Origin: Flavobacterium luminosum
Lineage (GTDB): Bacteria > Bacteroidota > Bacteroidia > Flavobacteriales > Flavobacteriaceae
Reading direction: 5' to 3'
DNA length: 64,000 nucleotides
Assembly: GCF_023635005.1 (NCBI RefSeq)
Contig: NZ_JAMLJM010000002.1
Coordinates: 310,001-374,000, forward strand
In this document: one piece after another, positions 57,159 through 64,000 of the stretch
Position numbering within the stretch: position 1 is the stretch's first letter
How the letters are laid out: each line of letters begins with the position of its first letter
Notes under the pieces: generated by a model
What the model was told of the DNA's origin: nothing
The model's database searches: none
The model's input: only the letters and a program-made list of their open reading frames with translations
Made by a program: the position numbers and the translations under genes

Positions 57159-60011
57159 TTAAAACCATTTTCTAGTAAAAAGATTTATGAGTGTTTTAGG
57201 ATTTAAAGTGACCATAAATCTAATTTTTTGGTCATAGTTATTTTGAGAGGGTTCAAATCCGTTTGAAGAATAGAGTGGAAAAAACAACTCAAAATAATCA
57301 GGAACTAAATTCAAGTGAATACCACTGTCGTAGATAAATTTAGGATTAATTCCCTTATTTTTATAAAAACCAATATCGCCGTATAATTGAATCCATTTCC
57401 AGATGGACGAGTTGACATTTAGGGTTGTCATCCATTGATTGGCATAAGGATTAATGAATTTAGATTTAAAGCCTCCTTCGGCAATAATAATTTGTTGACT
57501 GAAAATACCAGAAGTTTCGGAACGCCCATAGTATTGATAGTCAAAAAGATAATCTTTAGGTCTGTCTAAGCCAAAATTAAAATAATCGGTTTCTGTTTTC
57601 TTGTATAAAAATGTTCCGGCAAATAAGCGAAGACTTAGTTGGTAGTTGTTTTCAAAAAGTTTTCGATAGCCCGATTCTATACTGAATTTTCCAAAATGAT
57701 TGGACAGTTGGACATTCGTCAGAAAATTATAACTTTTGGCTGTTTCTCCATCGCCAAATCCGTAGCGTAAATCAGAAACAGTGTAATTCAGTGGCGCCGT
57801 ATCATTCAAAATTAATGGGCTGAATTCTTTGGTAAGAATTACTTGTCTGATGCTGATACTTTGCCAAAAATTATCTCTTAAATCGTTGTTGTTTCTAAAT
57901 TTAAATTGAACTGAAGGAGTAAAACGTAAATAACTAGCGTCTTGAATGTAATGAAAATAAGCTCCAGCCAATGAATATCTTACTTGGTATAAGTTTGAGT
58001 TCTTGATTTGTTGCGTATAGTTCACAATTCCAAATCCTGTTAAACTTACTGATGTCGTTGAAAAACTAGGACTCAGATGAAAGGAAAATGGTTTTTCTAT
58101 AAGCGTTTTATTGTGAAAAGTCACGGATAAAATAGCTCCGTCGTAGACGTTGTAACCAATTTCTGGAACGTAAAAAACCTGATGATAGTTAGGATTTTCA
58201 ACATCTTTAAGAAAAATTAATTTCAGAGGTTTGTTAAGATCGGGAAAGCTTTTTAAAGACTTGTAATTATTACGATTATTAATCTCAGGAATTTTGTTTT
58301 TGTGATTAATAATCAACTTATCGATATCTGGATTTTGAATGCTAATAATCGAATCATATTTTACGCCGGTATACCAGTTTTCAAATATTTTGGTTCTGTT
58401 TTTGAAACCTGAAAGGGTAAAAGGAACTTCAAGATTTGTTTTATTATGAATTTGAACCTGTAAAGAATTTTCAGTTTTTTCAATTTTACCAAACGAAAAA
58501 TCAATTTCTTGCTCACAATTAATTACATTTTCAAAAAACCAATTCAAAGTATTTCCCGTGTTTCTCTGGAAAAGTTCTTGAAAGTCGTCTGGGGTCGTTT
58601 TTTGAGATCTGTTGAGAGCAATGAAATCAGAAAACGTTTTAGTGACTGTGTCATTTTTTAAGTATTGCTCTAGGTATAAAAAAGAGATTCCTGCCTTATT
58701 TCTACTGGCAATTTGTTCGTTAAATTTTACAAGCGCATTTTTTGATTCTGTTAGGTGTTGGTCCAGATTTTTTCGAGCCATCAACAGGTATAAAAAATAA
58801 TATTGATCATTAAAATCGGCTTTGGCCAGCTGATAGCCTCTAATAACCTTGAAGCGACTTAAATCACCTAATAATTTTAAATCAGGATAATTTTCTTCAA
58901 CGTATTTAATAAGCAAATACGTCTGAATACCATCTAAAATGTAATGATCTTTTCGATAGTCGATATTTAGATTCTGTTTTAAAAAATTATCGGTGTAGGT
59001 TTTTAAGAATTTCAATTCAAATAGAAAAGAATTCGAAAATGGACTGATAAAATTGGGTAATTGATTCAGACCGTAAAATGGATTCTTGTCGTATTCGGTT
59101 TCTGAAATTACAAATTTCTTTACTGCAGAAGGACCAAGTTTTTCTTGAGTAAAACGAATGATTCTATCAATAACGATTGCCTTTATAAAATCGTCAGTTT
59201 TAGAGCTATTGATATTGGTTTCAATCTCTATATTTTCGTTTTTATAATTCCGAAAGCTTTTGTTTTTTTCAATAATGATTTGGACATCTTGTAAATTTTG
59301 ACCAGAGAACGAAACCTGTTTATCTGTATTGAGGGTGTTTTCTGCAATTAGATTCAGATTAGAAGTAATTAGGTAAACAGAAGGCAGTGTAACATTGAGA
59401 TTTATTTTTTCTATTTTCTCGTATGAAGCATCATCAATATTTTCGTTACTGTATCGAACAGGATTTCCTTCGGGATTGATTCGGGCTATTTGCAAAAGGC
59501 AATTTTTTAAGTAAAAATCTCCTTTATTATTTCCATAACGACTGAATTTTGCATCAGGAATTTTGAGTGTGTATTCAAAATAAAGCTGAATTGAATCGTT
59601 GGGTAATAATTCTTTAGGTAAGTTAATCTCTAATAGATCTTCGTGGTGTTTGATTCTTTTCCAAGCACTTTGAATCGTATTGATTTCTAGACTTTTGATA
59701 TCAGTATATCCTCGTTCTTTTGCACGGGAAAGATGAAAATTTCGAACGTATTCATCTGAAAATCGCTTGCCAAGAGGTGATTTTCTGTTAGAATAAGCAT
59801 GATTCCAGTCGTTTACGATTAAATAAGACAAAGGTTTCGAAGAAGTATTTTTGTACCACAGAGTTTGTTTGACTAAAAATAATTCCGTTTCAGCATCAAA
59901 AGATAGGGCAACATCAATGTTTTGTTGGCTAAACCCTAAAAAAGAATTCAGAACAAAGAGTAGAGAAACGAGTATGTGTGTTAGTTTTTTCAATGTTTTA
60001 AAATTACGCAA
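57159..60011 (-). CDS. M1-peptidase-like protein with degenerate zinc site and C-terminal barrel
   Basis: A 950-residue exported protein. After a signal peptide (about residues 1-28, LVSLLFVLNSFLGFSQ) comes an M1 aminopeptidase-like region (about 30-470). The GxMEN-like motif is present as YGLNQLPNF (313-321). The HExxH zinc motif is replaced by FLFELKFLK (about 329-337), with no His, and the downstream NEGFA motif by ILDGIQTYL (about 358-366). The zinc site is therefore lost and peptidase activity unlikely. Residues about 640-950 are a beta-barrel-like outer-membrane domain ending in KWF. The domain pairing is unusual. It is a single gene, divergent from the third endonuclease I. It may act as a pseudoenzyme surface protein. 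Confidence 0.8.
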   Translation of the reverse strand: MRNFKTLKKLTHILVSLLFVLNSFLGFSQQNIDVALSFDAETELFLVKQTLWYKNTSSKPLSYLIVNDWNHAYSNRKSPLGKRFSDEYVRNFHLSRAKERGYTDIKSLEINTIQSAWKRIKHHEDLLEINLPKELLPNDSIQLYFEYTLKIPDAKFSRYGNNKGDFYLKNCLLQIARINPEGNPVRYSNENIDDASYEKIEKINLNVTLPSVYLITSNLNLIAENTLNTDKQVSFSGQNLQDVQIIIEKNKSFRNYKNENIEIETNINSSKTDDFIKAIVIDRIIRFTQEKLGPSAVKKFVISETEYDKNPFYGLNQLPNFISPFSNSFLFELKFLKTYTDNFLKQNLNIDYRKDHYILDGIQTYLLIKYVEENYPDLKLLGDLSRFKVIRGYQLAKADFNDQYYFLYLLMARKNLDQHLTESKNALVKFNEQIASRNKAGISFLYLEQYLKNDTVTKTFSDFIALNRSQKTTPDDFQELFQRNTGNTLNWFFENVINCEQEIDFSFGKIEKTENSLQVQIHNKTNLEVPFTLSGFKNRTKIFENWYTGVKYDSIISIQNPDIDKLIINHKNKIPEINNRNNYKSLKSFPDLNKPLKLIFLKDVENPNYHQVFYVPEIGYNVYDGAILSVTFHNKTLIEKPFSFHLSPSFSTTSVSLTGFGIVNYTQQIKNSNLYQVRYSLAGAYFHYIQDASYLRFTPSVQFKFRNNNDLRDNFWQSISIRQVILTKEFSPLILNDTAPLNYTVSDLRYGFGDGETAKSYNFLTNVQLSNHFGKFSIESGYRKLFENNYQLSLRLFAGTFLYKKTETDYFNFGLDRPKDYLFDYQYYGRSETSGIFSQQIIIAEGGFKSKFINPYANQWMTTLNVNSSIWKWIQLYGDIGFYKNKGINPKFIYDSGIHLNLVPDYFELFFPLYSSNGFEPSQNNYDQKIRFMVTLNPKTLINLFTRKWF

Positions 60012-60165
60012 TTTACTACTAAATCTTAATTTGAAATAGAAAAGAGGTGCGTATATTCTTAAATTTTAAATGTTTTACTGCTTGTTAACGGAAAAATAGT
60101 TACAAATTAATATTATTTCTCATCAAACATCCTTAATTTTAGTTAATTTGCAATCCCCAAATTTT

Positions 60166-62139
60166 ATGATGATGTTAAAAAAATTACTCTTTATTCTATT
60201 TTTCTCAACGGTCTCTTACGGACAAGTTGTAATTAATGAACTAGATGCGGATACGCCCAGTACTGATAAACTCGAATTTATTGAATTAAAGTCAGATACG
60301 CCCAATTTTCCACTTGATGGTTATGTTTTAGTTTTTTTTAACGGATCATCTACAGGTAGTACATCTACAAGTTATATGACTATAGATCTTGACGGTTATA
60401 CTACCGATTTAAATGGTATTTTTCACCTAGGAAATACATTGGTTTCACCTTCGCCCATTCTTACGATTGCAGACAGTTCAATTCAAAATGGTCCAGATGC
60501 GGTAGCGCTTTATCAAGGAAACGCAACCGATTTTCCTGATGGGACACTTGCAAGATCAACTAATTTAAAAAGTGCCTTGGCATACAGTAATGGTACCACA
60601 GCTCCAACTACTTTGATGACAGCCTTAAATTTAAGTACCTTTATTAATGAAAATCAAACCCTAAAAGCTGCTACGGTTTCTATTCAAAGGAAAAATGATG
60701 GAACTTATGAGTTAAAAGCTCCCACTCCCGGAGCAAACAACGATGGAACAGGTGTGGTTTTTAATGCTATAACAACTAGCGTAAATCCAAATCGGAATTT
60801 ACTAGAAGGCGAATCATTCGATGTGGTTTTTACGACACAAACTCCTATATCGAGCAATGATCTCATGTTTTCATTCAGTATTGTAAATGGAAATTTTGAT
60901 ATTTATGATTACAGCGGAAATTTCTCCGTAACCATACCAGTAGGTCAAACTACAGCTACTAAAACGATTCAATTAACCGATGATACTCTTGATGAAGGAG
61001 ATGAATTTCTTAAAATTACCATTGGAAGTATCCCTTCGGGTTATGTTTTAAGTAATAACAATAAAATTGTTAGGGTAAATGATAACGATTATGAAGTCAA
61101 ACCATGGGGAACTCCGTTAAATCCAACCTATAATTTGTGCCCCAATTTGACTCCTGCAGGGTATTACGATTCTTTAGAAGGTAAATCAGGCAATCAGTTA
61201 AAACAGGCTATTCAAGACATTATTGCTAATCCAAGCGTTGTTAGAGAACATTCGTATGCTGATGTTTGGGAAATGTTAAAACAAGCCGATGTGAATCCAG
61301 AAAACGGAAGCCAAGTTTGGTTAATGTATGTCGAACGTCCCAGTTCTAAAGTAGACCAACAAACAGGAACAAGTGGTGCTGTTGGTTTTTGGAACAGAGA
61401 GCACATTTATTGTCAATCGAGAGGAAATTTTAGTTTAGATCCTTTAGCACCCAATGATGGAATTAATGTTTGGACAACTACCGATGCGAATGATATTACT
61501 GCTGGAGGTGCTGACGGTCATCATCTGAGAGCTGAAGACAGCCCCGAAAATACGGTTCGTAATAATAGAAATTACGGGGTTGATTATAATGGGCCTTCAG
61601 GCAATGCTGGAAGTTGGAGAGGGGATGTAGCTAGAGCTATTTTTTACATGGCAGTTCGTTATAATGGACTTAATGTTGTAAATGGTGACGTTTCTGAAAC
61701 ACCAACAGGATACATTGGAGATTTGGAGACCTTGCTTTCGTGGAATACTTTGGACAAGGCCGATGACTTTGAAATGAATCGTAATAATGTAATTTACAAT
61801 TGGCAAAAAAATAGAAATCCTTTTATAGACTATCCGATGTTAGCAGAATATGTTTTTGGAAGTCATTTTGGAGAGACTTGGTATACTTCTATGTCAAATC
61901 CTGATTTTAATTCGGAGTGGAATGTTAGTTTTTATCCCAATCCAGCTCAAAATTATATTGTCATTGCAGGATTAAGAGAAAATACTCCGATAGAAATATA
62001 TTCGGCAGCTGGAATGAAAGTCTACGAAGGTGTTTATTTTCCAGAATCTCAATTAAATTTAAATCTGTCTTCGGGTATGTATATGTTAAAAATGACTCAA
62101 GAAGGTCGGTCTACAACCAAAAAACTGATTATCAAGTAA
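60166..62139 (+). CDS. Large secreted endonuclease I with lamin-tail, Calx-beta-like and T9SS domains
   Basis: A 657-residue secreted nuclease. The signal peptide is MMMLKKLLFILFFSTVSYG. Then come a lamin-tail domain (about 20-190, VVINELDADTPSTDKLEFIE), a Calx-beta-like domain (about 200-300: EGESFDVVFTTQ and LDEGDEFLKITIG), an endonuclease I domain (about 325-580) with the catalytic NREHIYCQSRG, GADGHHLRAEDS and RNPFIDYPM, and a C-terminal T9SS sorting domain (VSFYPNPAQNYIVIAG, then SGMYMLKM). TTG 60148 would add six residues; ATG 60166 is preferred because it starts the signal peptide. It is the third endonuclease I in the window, with the lamin-tail domain N-terminal instead of C-terminal. 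Confidence 0.92.
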   Translation: MMMLKKLLFILFFSTVSYGQVVINELDADTPSTDKLEFIELKSDTPNFPLDGYVLVFFNGSSTGSTSTSYMTIDLDGYTTDLNGIFHLGNTLVSPSPILTIADSSIQNGPDAVALYQGNATDFPDGTLARSTNLKSALAYSNGTTAPTTLMTALNLSTFINENQTLKAATVSIQRKNDGTYELKAPTPGANNDGTGVVFNAITTSVNPNRNLLEGESFDVVFTTQTPISSNDLMFSFSIVNGNFDIYDYSGNFSVTIPVGQTTATKTIQLTDDTLDEGDEFLKITIGSIPSGYVLSNNNKIVRVNDNDYEVKPWGTPLNPTYNLCPNLTPAGYYDSLEGKSGNQLKQAIQDIIANPSVVREHSYADVWEMLKQADVNPENGSQVWLMYVERPSSKVDQQTGTSGAVGFWNREHIYCQSRGNFSLDPLAPNDGINVWTTTDANDITAGGADGHHLRAEDSPENTVRNNRNYGVDYNGPSGNAGSWRGDVARAIFYMAVRYNGLNVVNGDVSETPTGYIGDLETLLSWNTLDKADDFEMNRNNVIYNWQKNRNPFIDYPMLAEYVFGSHFGETWYTSMSNPDFNSEWNVSFYPNPAQNYIVIAGLRENTPIEIYSAAGMKVYEGVYFPESQLNLNLSSGMYMLKMTQEGRSTTKKLIIK

Positions 62140-62166
62140 TATCACTTACTTTATTTTTACACTTTT

Positions 62167-62260
62167 AAAGAAGTACAATCATCGAGTTTTCCTTAGCTTT
62201 TGGTTATCATACCAAAGTTGCTACTTACAATAGGATAAAGTTGATTGTACTTCTTTTTTT
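62167..62260 (+). terminator. Long structured 3' region ending in a T tract
   Basis: Arms AAAGAAGTACAATCA (62167-62181) and TGATTGTACTTCTTT (62242-62256) pair perfectly over 15 bp around a 60-nt loop; the loop contains an inner hairpin CTTTTGGT / ACCAAAG. Seven or more T follow. It lies 28 bp after the endonuclease stop and probably terminates that transcript, though it is much larger than usual. Confidence 0.6.
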
Positions 62261-62319
62261 GTATATATTAATTTAACAAAATCATTCAAAATTAACAGTT
62301 TTATTACTGTGAGATATCG

Positions 62320-62327
62320 TACATTTG
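62320..62327 (+). promoter_or_regulatory. -7 element for the acyl-CoA ligase gene
   Basis: TACATTTG matches TAnnTTTG, 22 bp before the ATG at 62350. No clear TTG box is visible. Confidence 0.45.
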
Positions 62328-62349
62328 AGGATATAGCTTATTATTTATT

Positions 62350-63984
62350 ATGACTTCATCTATTTCTTATGTATACGGAGAGGCTTCCAAACCACTTTTG
62401 GGAGAAACTATAGGGCAAAATTTAGAGAAAACGGTAGCTCAATATCCTAATGCTATCGCTTTGATTTCGGTACATCAAAATATCCGAATGGATTATATAA
62501 CATTTTGGGAGGAAACGACTAAAGTGGCCAAAGCACTCTTAGCCAAAGGGATTCAATCGGGTGATCGTGTGGGAATTTGGTCTCCTAATCGCTACGAATG
62601 GGTAATTCTACAATATGCTACTTCTCGAATTGGTGTTGTTTTGGTTAATCTGAATCCAGCCTATCGTAAAAAAGAACTTCAATATGTTGTCAATCAATCG
62701 GGAATGAAGATGATAGTGTCTGCTTTGTCGTATAAAACTAGCGATTACAGCAAAATGATAGCTAAAATTAAGCGTAAGACAGATTGCTTGAAAGAAGCCA
62801 TCTTTTTTGATGATAATTGGGATGATTTTGTTGCAATGCACACGGAAACGAGTGATGCGATTATAGAAGCCGTTGAAGCTCGAGTTCAATTTGATGATCC
62901 AATTAACTTACAATATACTTCTGGCACAACAGGTTTCCCTAAGGGCGTAACACTGTCTCATCATAATATTCTCAATAATGGCTATTTTATAGGTGAACGA
63001 TTACATTATACCAACCTTGATAAAGTATGTTTGCCGGTTCCATTTTTTCATTGTTTTGGGATGGTAATAGGAAACTTGAGTATTACTTCTCATGGTGCCT
63101 GTATGGTAATTCCGAGTGAAAGTTTTGATCCTAAAGCTACGTTGCAAGCGGTACAAGACGAGAAATGTACTTCTTTATATGGTGTTCCCACTATGTTTAT
63201 AGCCGAATTGCAGCTTCCTAATTTTAATGATTATGATTTAACGTCATTACGAACTGGCGTGATGGCTGGTTCTCCTTGTCCGGTAGAAATTATGAAACAG
63301 GTGCAGTCAAAAATGTACATGAAAGAGGTTTCAATTTGCTATGGCATGACAGAAACGTCTCCAGTATCTACCCAAACACTAATTGGAGCGCCACTAGACA
63401 AACAAGTCAGTACAGTAGGAACGGTGCAAGATCATTTGGAAATAAAAATTATTAATCCAGAAACTGGGGAAATTGTACCTAGAGGTGTTTCGGGTGAATT
63501 GTGTACTAGAGGGTATTCTGTGATGTTAAAATATTGGGATAATCCCGAAGCAACACAACAGGTACTAGACAGTGCTCGATGGATGCATACCGGAGATTTA
63601 GCTATGATAGATGAGGAGGGCTACATATCAATTACAGGACGCATTAAAGATATTATCATTAGAGGTGGTGAAAACGTTTCTCCGAGAGAGATTGAAGAAT
63701 ACTTATATACTCATGAAAATGTAGAAGATGTGCAGGTAATAGGTGTTCCGGACGAAAAATATGGAGAAGAAATTATGGCTTGGGTAAAACTTATTTCGGG
63801 TAGTATTGTCACAGAGGAGGATTTACGAGCTTTTTGTAAGGATGAAATCGCACATTATAAAATTCCAAAATATTGGAAATTTGTCGATAGTTTTCCAATG
63901 ACAGTTTCTGGGAAGGTACGAAAAGTAGAAATGCGCGAAATTTCTACGAAGGAATTAGGCTTAGATAAACTGAAAAAAGATTAA
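62350..63984 (+). CDS. AMP-forming acyl-CoA ligase
   Basis: A 544-residue adenylating acyl-CoA synthetase of the ANL superfamily. Motifs: [20 protein letters not shown] (P-loop), [31 protein letters not shown] and [20 protein letters not shown] (hinge), and the catalytic Lys region [15 protein letters not shown]. It activates a fatty or other carboxylic acid to acyl-CoA. It resembles medium- to long-chain acyl-CoA ligases (FadD3/AcsF-like) rather than acetyl-CoA synthetase; the substrate cannot be set. Complete, ending 16 bp before the window edge. The initial sequence [20 protein letters not shown] is typical of flavobacterial members. Confidence 0.93.
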   Translation: MTSSISYVYGEASKPLLGETIGQNLEKTVAQYPNAIALISVHQNIRMDYITFWEETTKVAKALLAKGIQSGDRVGIWSPNRYEWVILQYATSRIGVVLVNLNPAYRKKELQYVVNQSGMKMIVSALSYKTSDYSKMIAKIKRKTDCLKEAIFFDDNWDDFVAMHTETSDAIIEAVEARVQFDDPINLQYTSGTTGFPKGVTLSHHNILNNGYFIGERLHYTNLDKVCLPVPFFHCFGMVIGNLSITSHGACMVIPSESFDPKATLQAVQDEKCTSLYGVPTMFIAELQLPNFNDYDLTSLRTGVMAGSPCPVEIMKQVQSKMYMKEVSICYGMTETSPVSTQTLIGAPLDKQVSTVGTVQDHLEIKIINPETGEIVPRGVSGELCTRGYSVMLKYWDNPEATQQVLDSARWMHTGDLAMIDEEGYISITGRIKDIIIRGGENVSPREIEEYLYTHENVEDVQVIGVPDEKYGEEIMAWVKLISGSIVTEEDLRAFCKDEIAHYKIPKYWKFVDSFPMTVSGKVRKVEMREISTKELGLDKLKKD

Positions 63985-64000
63985 AAGCGGTATAGGGCAA

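Noticed and set aside
57244-57266. tRNA T-loop-like sequence GGTTCAAATCC
   Set aside because: It lies inside the M1-like coding sequence, and I find no acceptor, D or anticodon stem around it. No other tRNA candidate appeared.

Overview
The window looks like chromosome of a Flavobacterium-like member of the Bacteroidota. The evidence is AT-rich DNA, close relatives of flavobacterial housekeeping proteins, almost no Shine-Dalgarno sequences, repeated matches to the Bacteroidota -7 promoter element TAnnTTTG, two secreted proteins with type IX secretion (T9SS) sorting tails, and family-restricted proteins (GLPGLI, DUF4293, DUF2809, alpha/beta-fused ketoacid dehydrogenase E1). I see no rRNA, tRNA, phage, insertion sequence or CRISPR array. 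Most of the window is core genome.

Layout. 1-0.9 kb: the end of pyrB and a small STAS-like protein. 1.2-9.1 kb: a CoA-transferase with a divergent AraC regulator, a cluster of small enzymes (GNAT, DUF4265, nucleoside phosphorylase, SUI1-type factor, Fe(II)/2-oxoglutarate oxygenase), and a fused branched-chain ketoacid E1. 9.4-13.5 kb: an acidic-tailed protein, a deoxyhypusine-synthase-like protein directly behind arginine decarboxylase, a candidate leader ORF, and aroB. 13.6-19 kb: proline dehydrogenase, RNase Z, pdxH, a candidate small RNA, a DEAD-box helicase and an arginase-family hydrolase. 19-28 kb: a coiled-coil membrane protein, a probable operon of panB, rluA-like, aldehyde dehydrogenase and membrane protein, then sdaA, glycosyltransferase 9 and an EamA transporter. 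28-36 kb: purL, two secreted endonuclease I proteins and an rsmB-like methyltransferase. 36-46.6 kb: lpdA, an Mla-type lipid transport operon, glycerophosphodiesterase, cysteine desulfurase, a phosphoesterase and a NarL-type two-component system with an extra small gene. 46.8-53 kb: rho with a long disordered insert, then an accessory-looking locus made of a split secreted four-cysteine peptide, a GLPGLI protein and a TonB-receptor-like outer-membrane protein. 53-64 kb: yaaA, a lipoprotein, a second E1 fusion, an M1-peptidase-like pseudoenzyme fused to a barrel, a third endonuclease I and an acyl-CoA ligase.

How genes may work together. The two E1 fusions and the E3 (lpdA) are parts of 2-oxoacid dehydrogenase complexes; the E2 genes are not here. 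speA, the deoxyhypusine-synthase homologue and possibly the arginase-family enzyme point to polyamine metabolism. The mla genes form an asymmetry-maintaining lipid transporter. The secreted nucleases would harvest extracellular nucleic acid, consistent with salvage (nucleoside phosphorylase) beside de novo synthesis (pyrB, purL).

The least explained items are the 48.9-52.9 kb peptide/GLPGLI/outer-membrane locus, the structured RNA-like interval at 16.5-16.7 kb with its own near-consensus promoter, the speA leader ORF, the 22-bp tandem repeats before mlaE, a short repeat inserted in frame in purL, and a DUF2809 gene with no ordinary start codon. Coordinates and motifs were read by eye; homology statements rest on recognition, not on searches.
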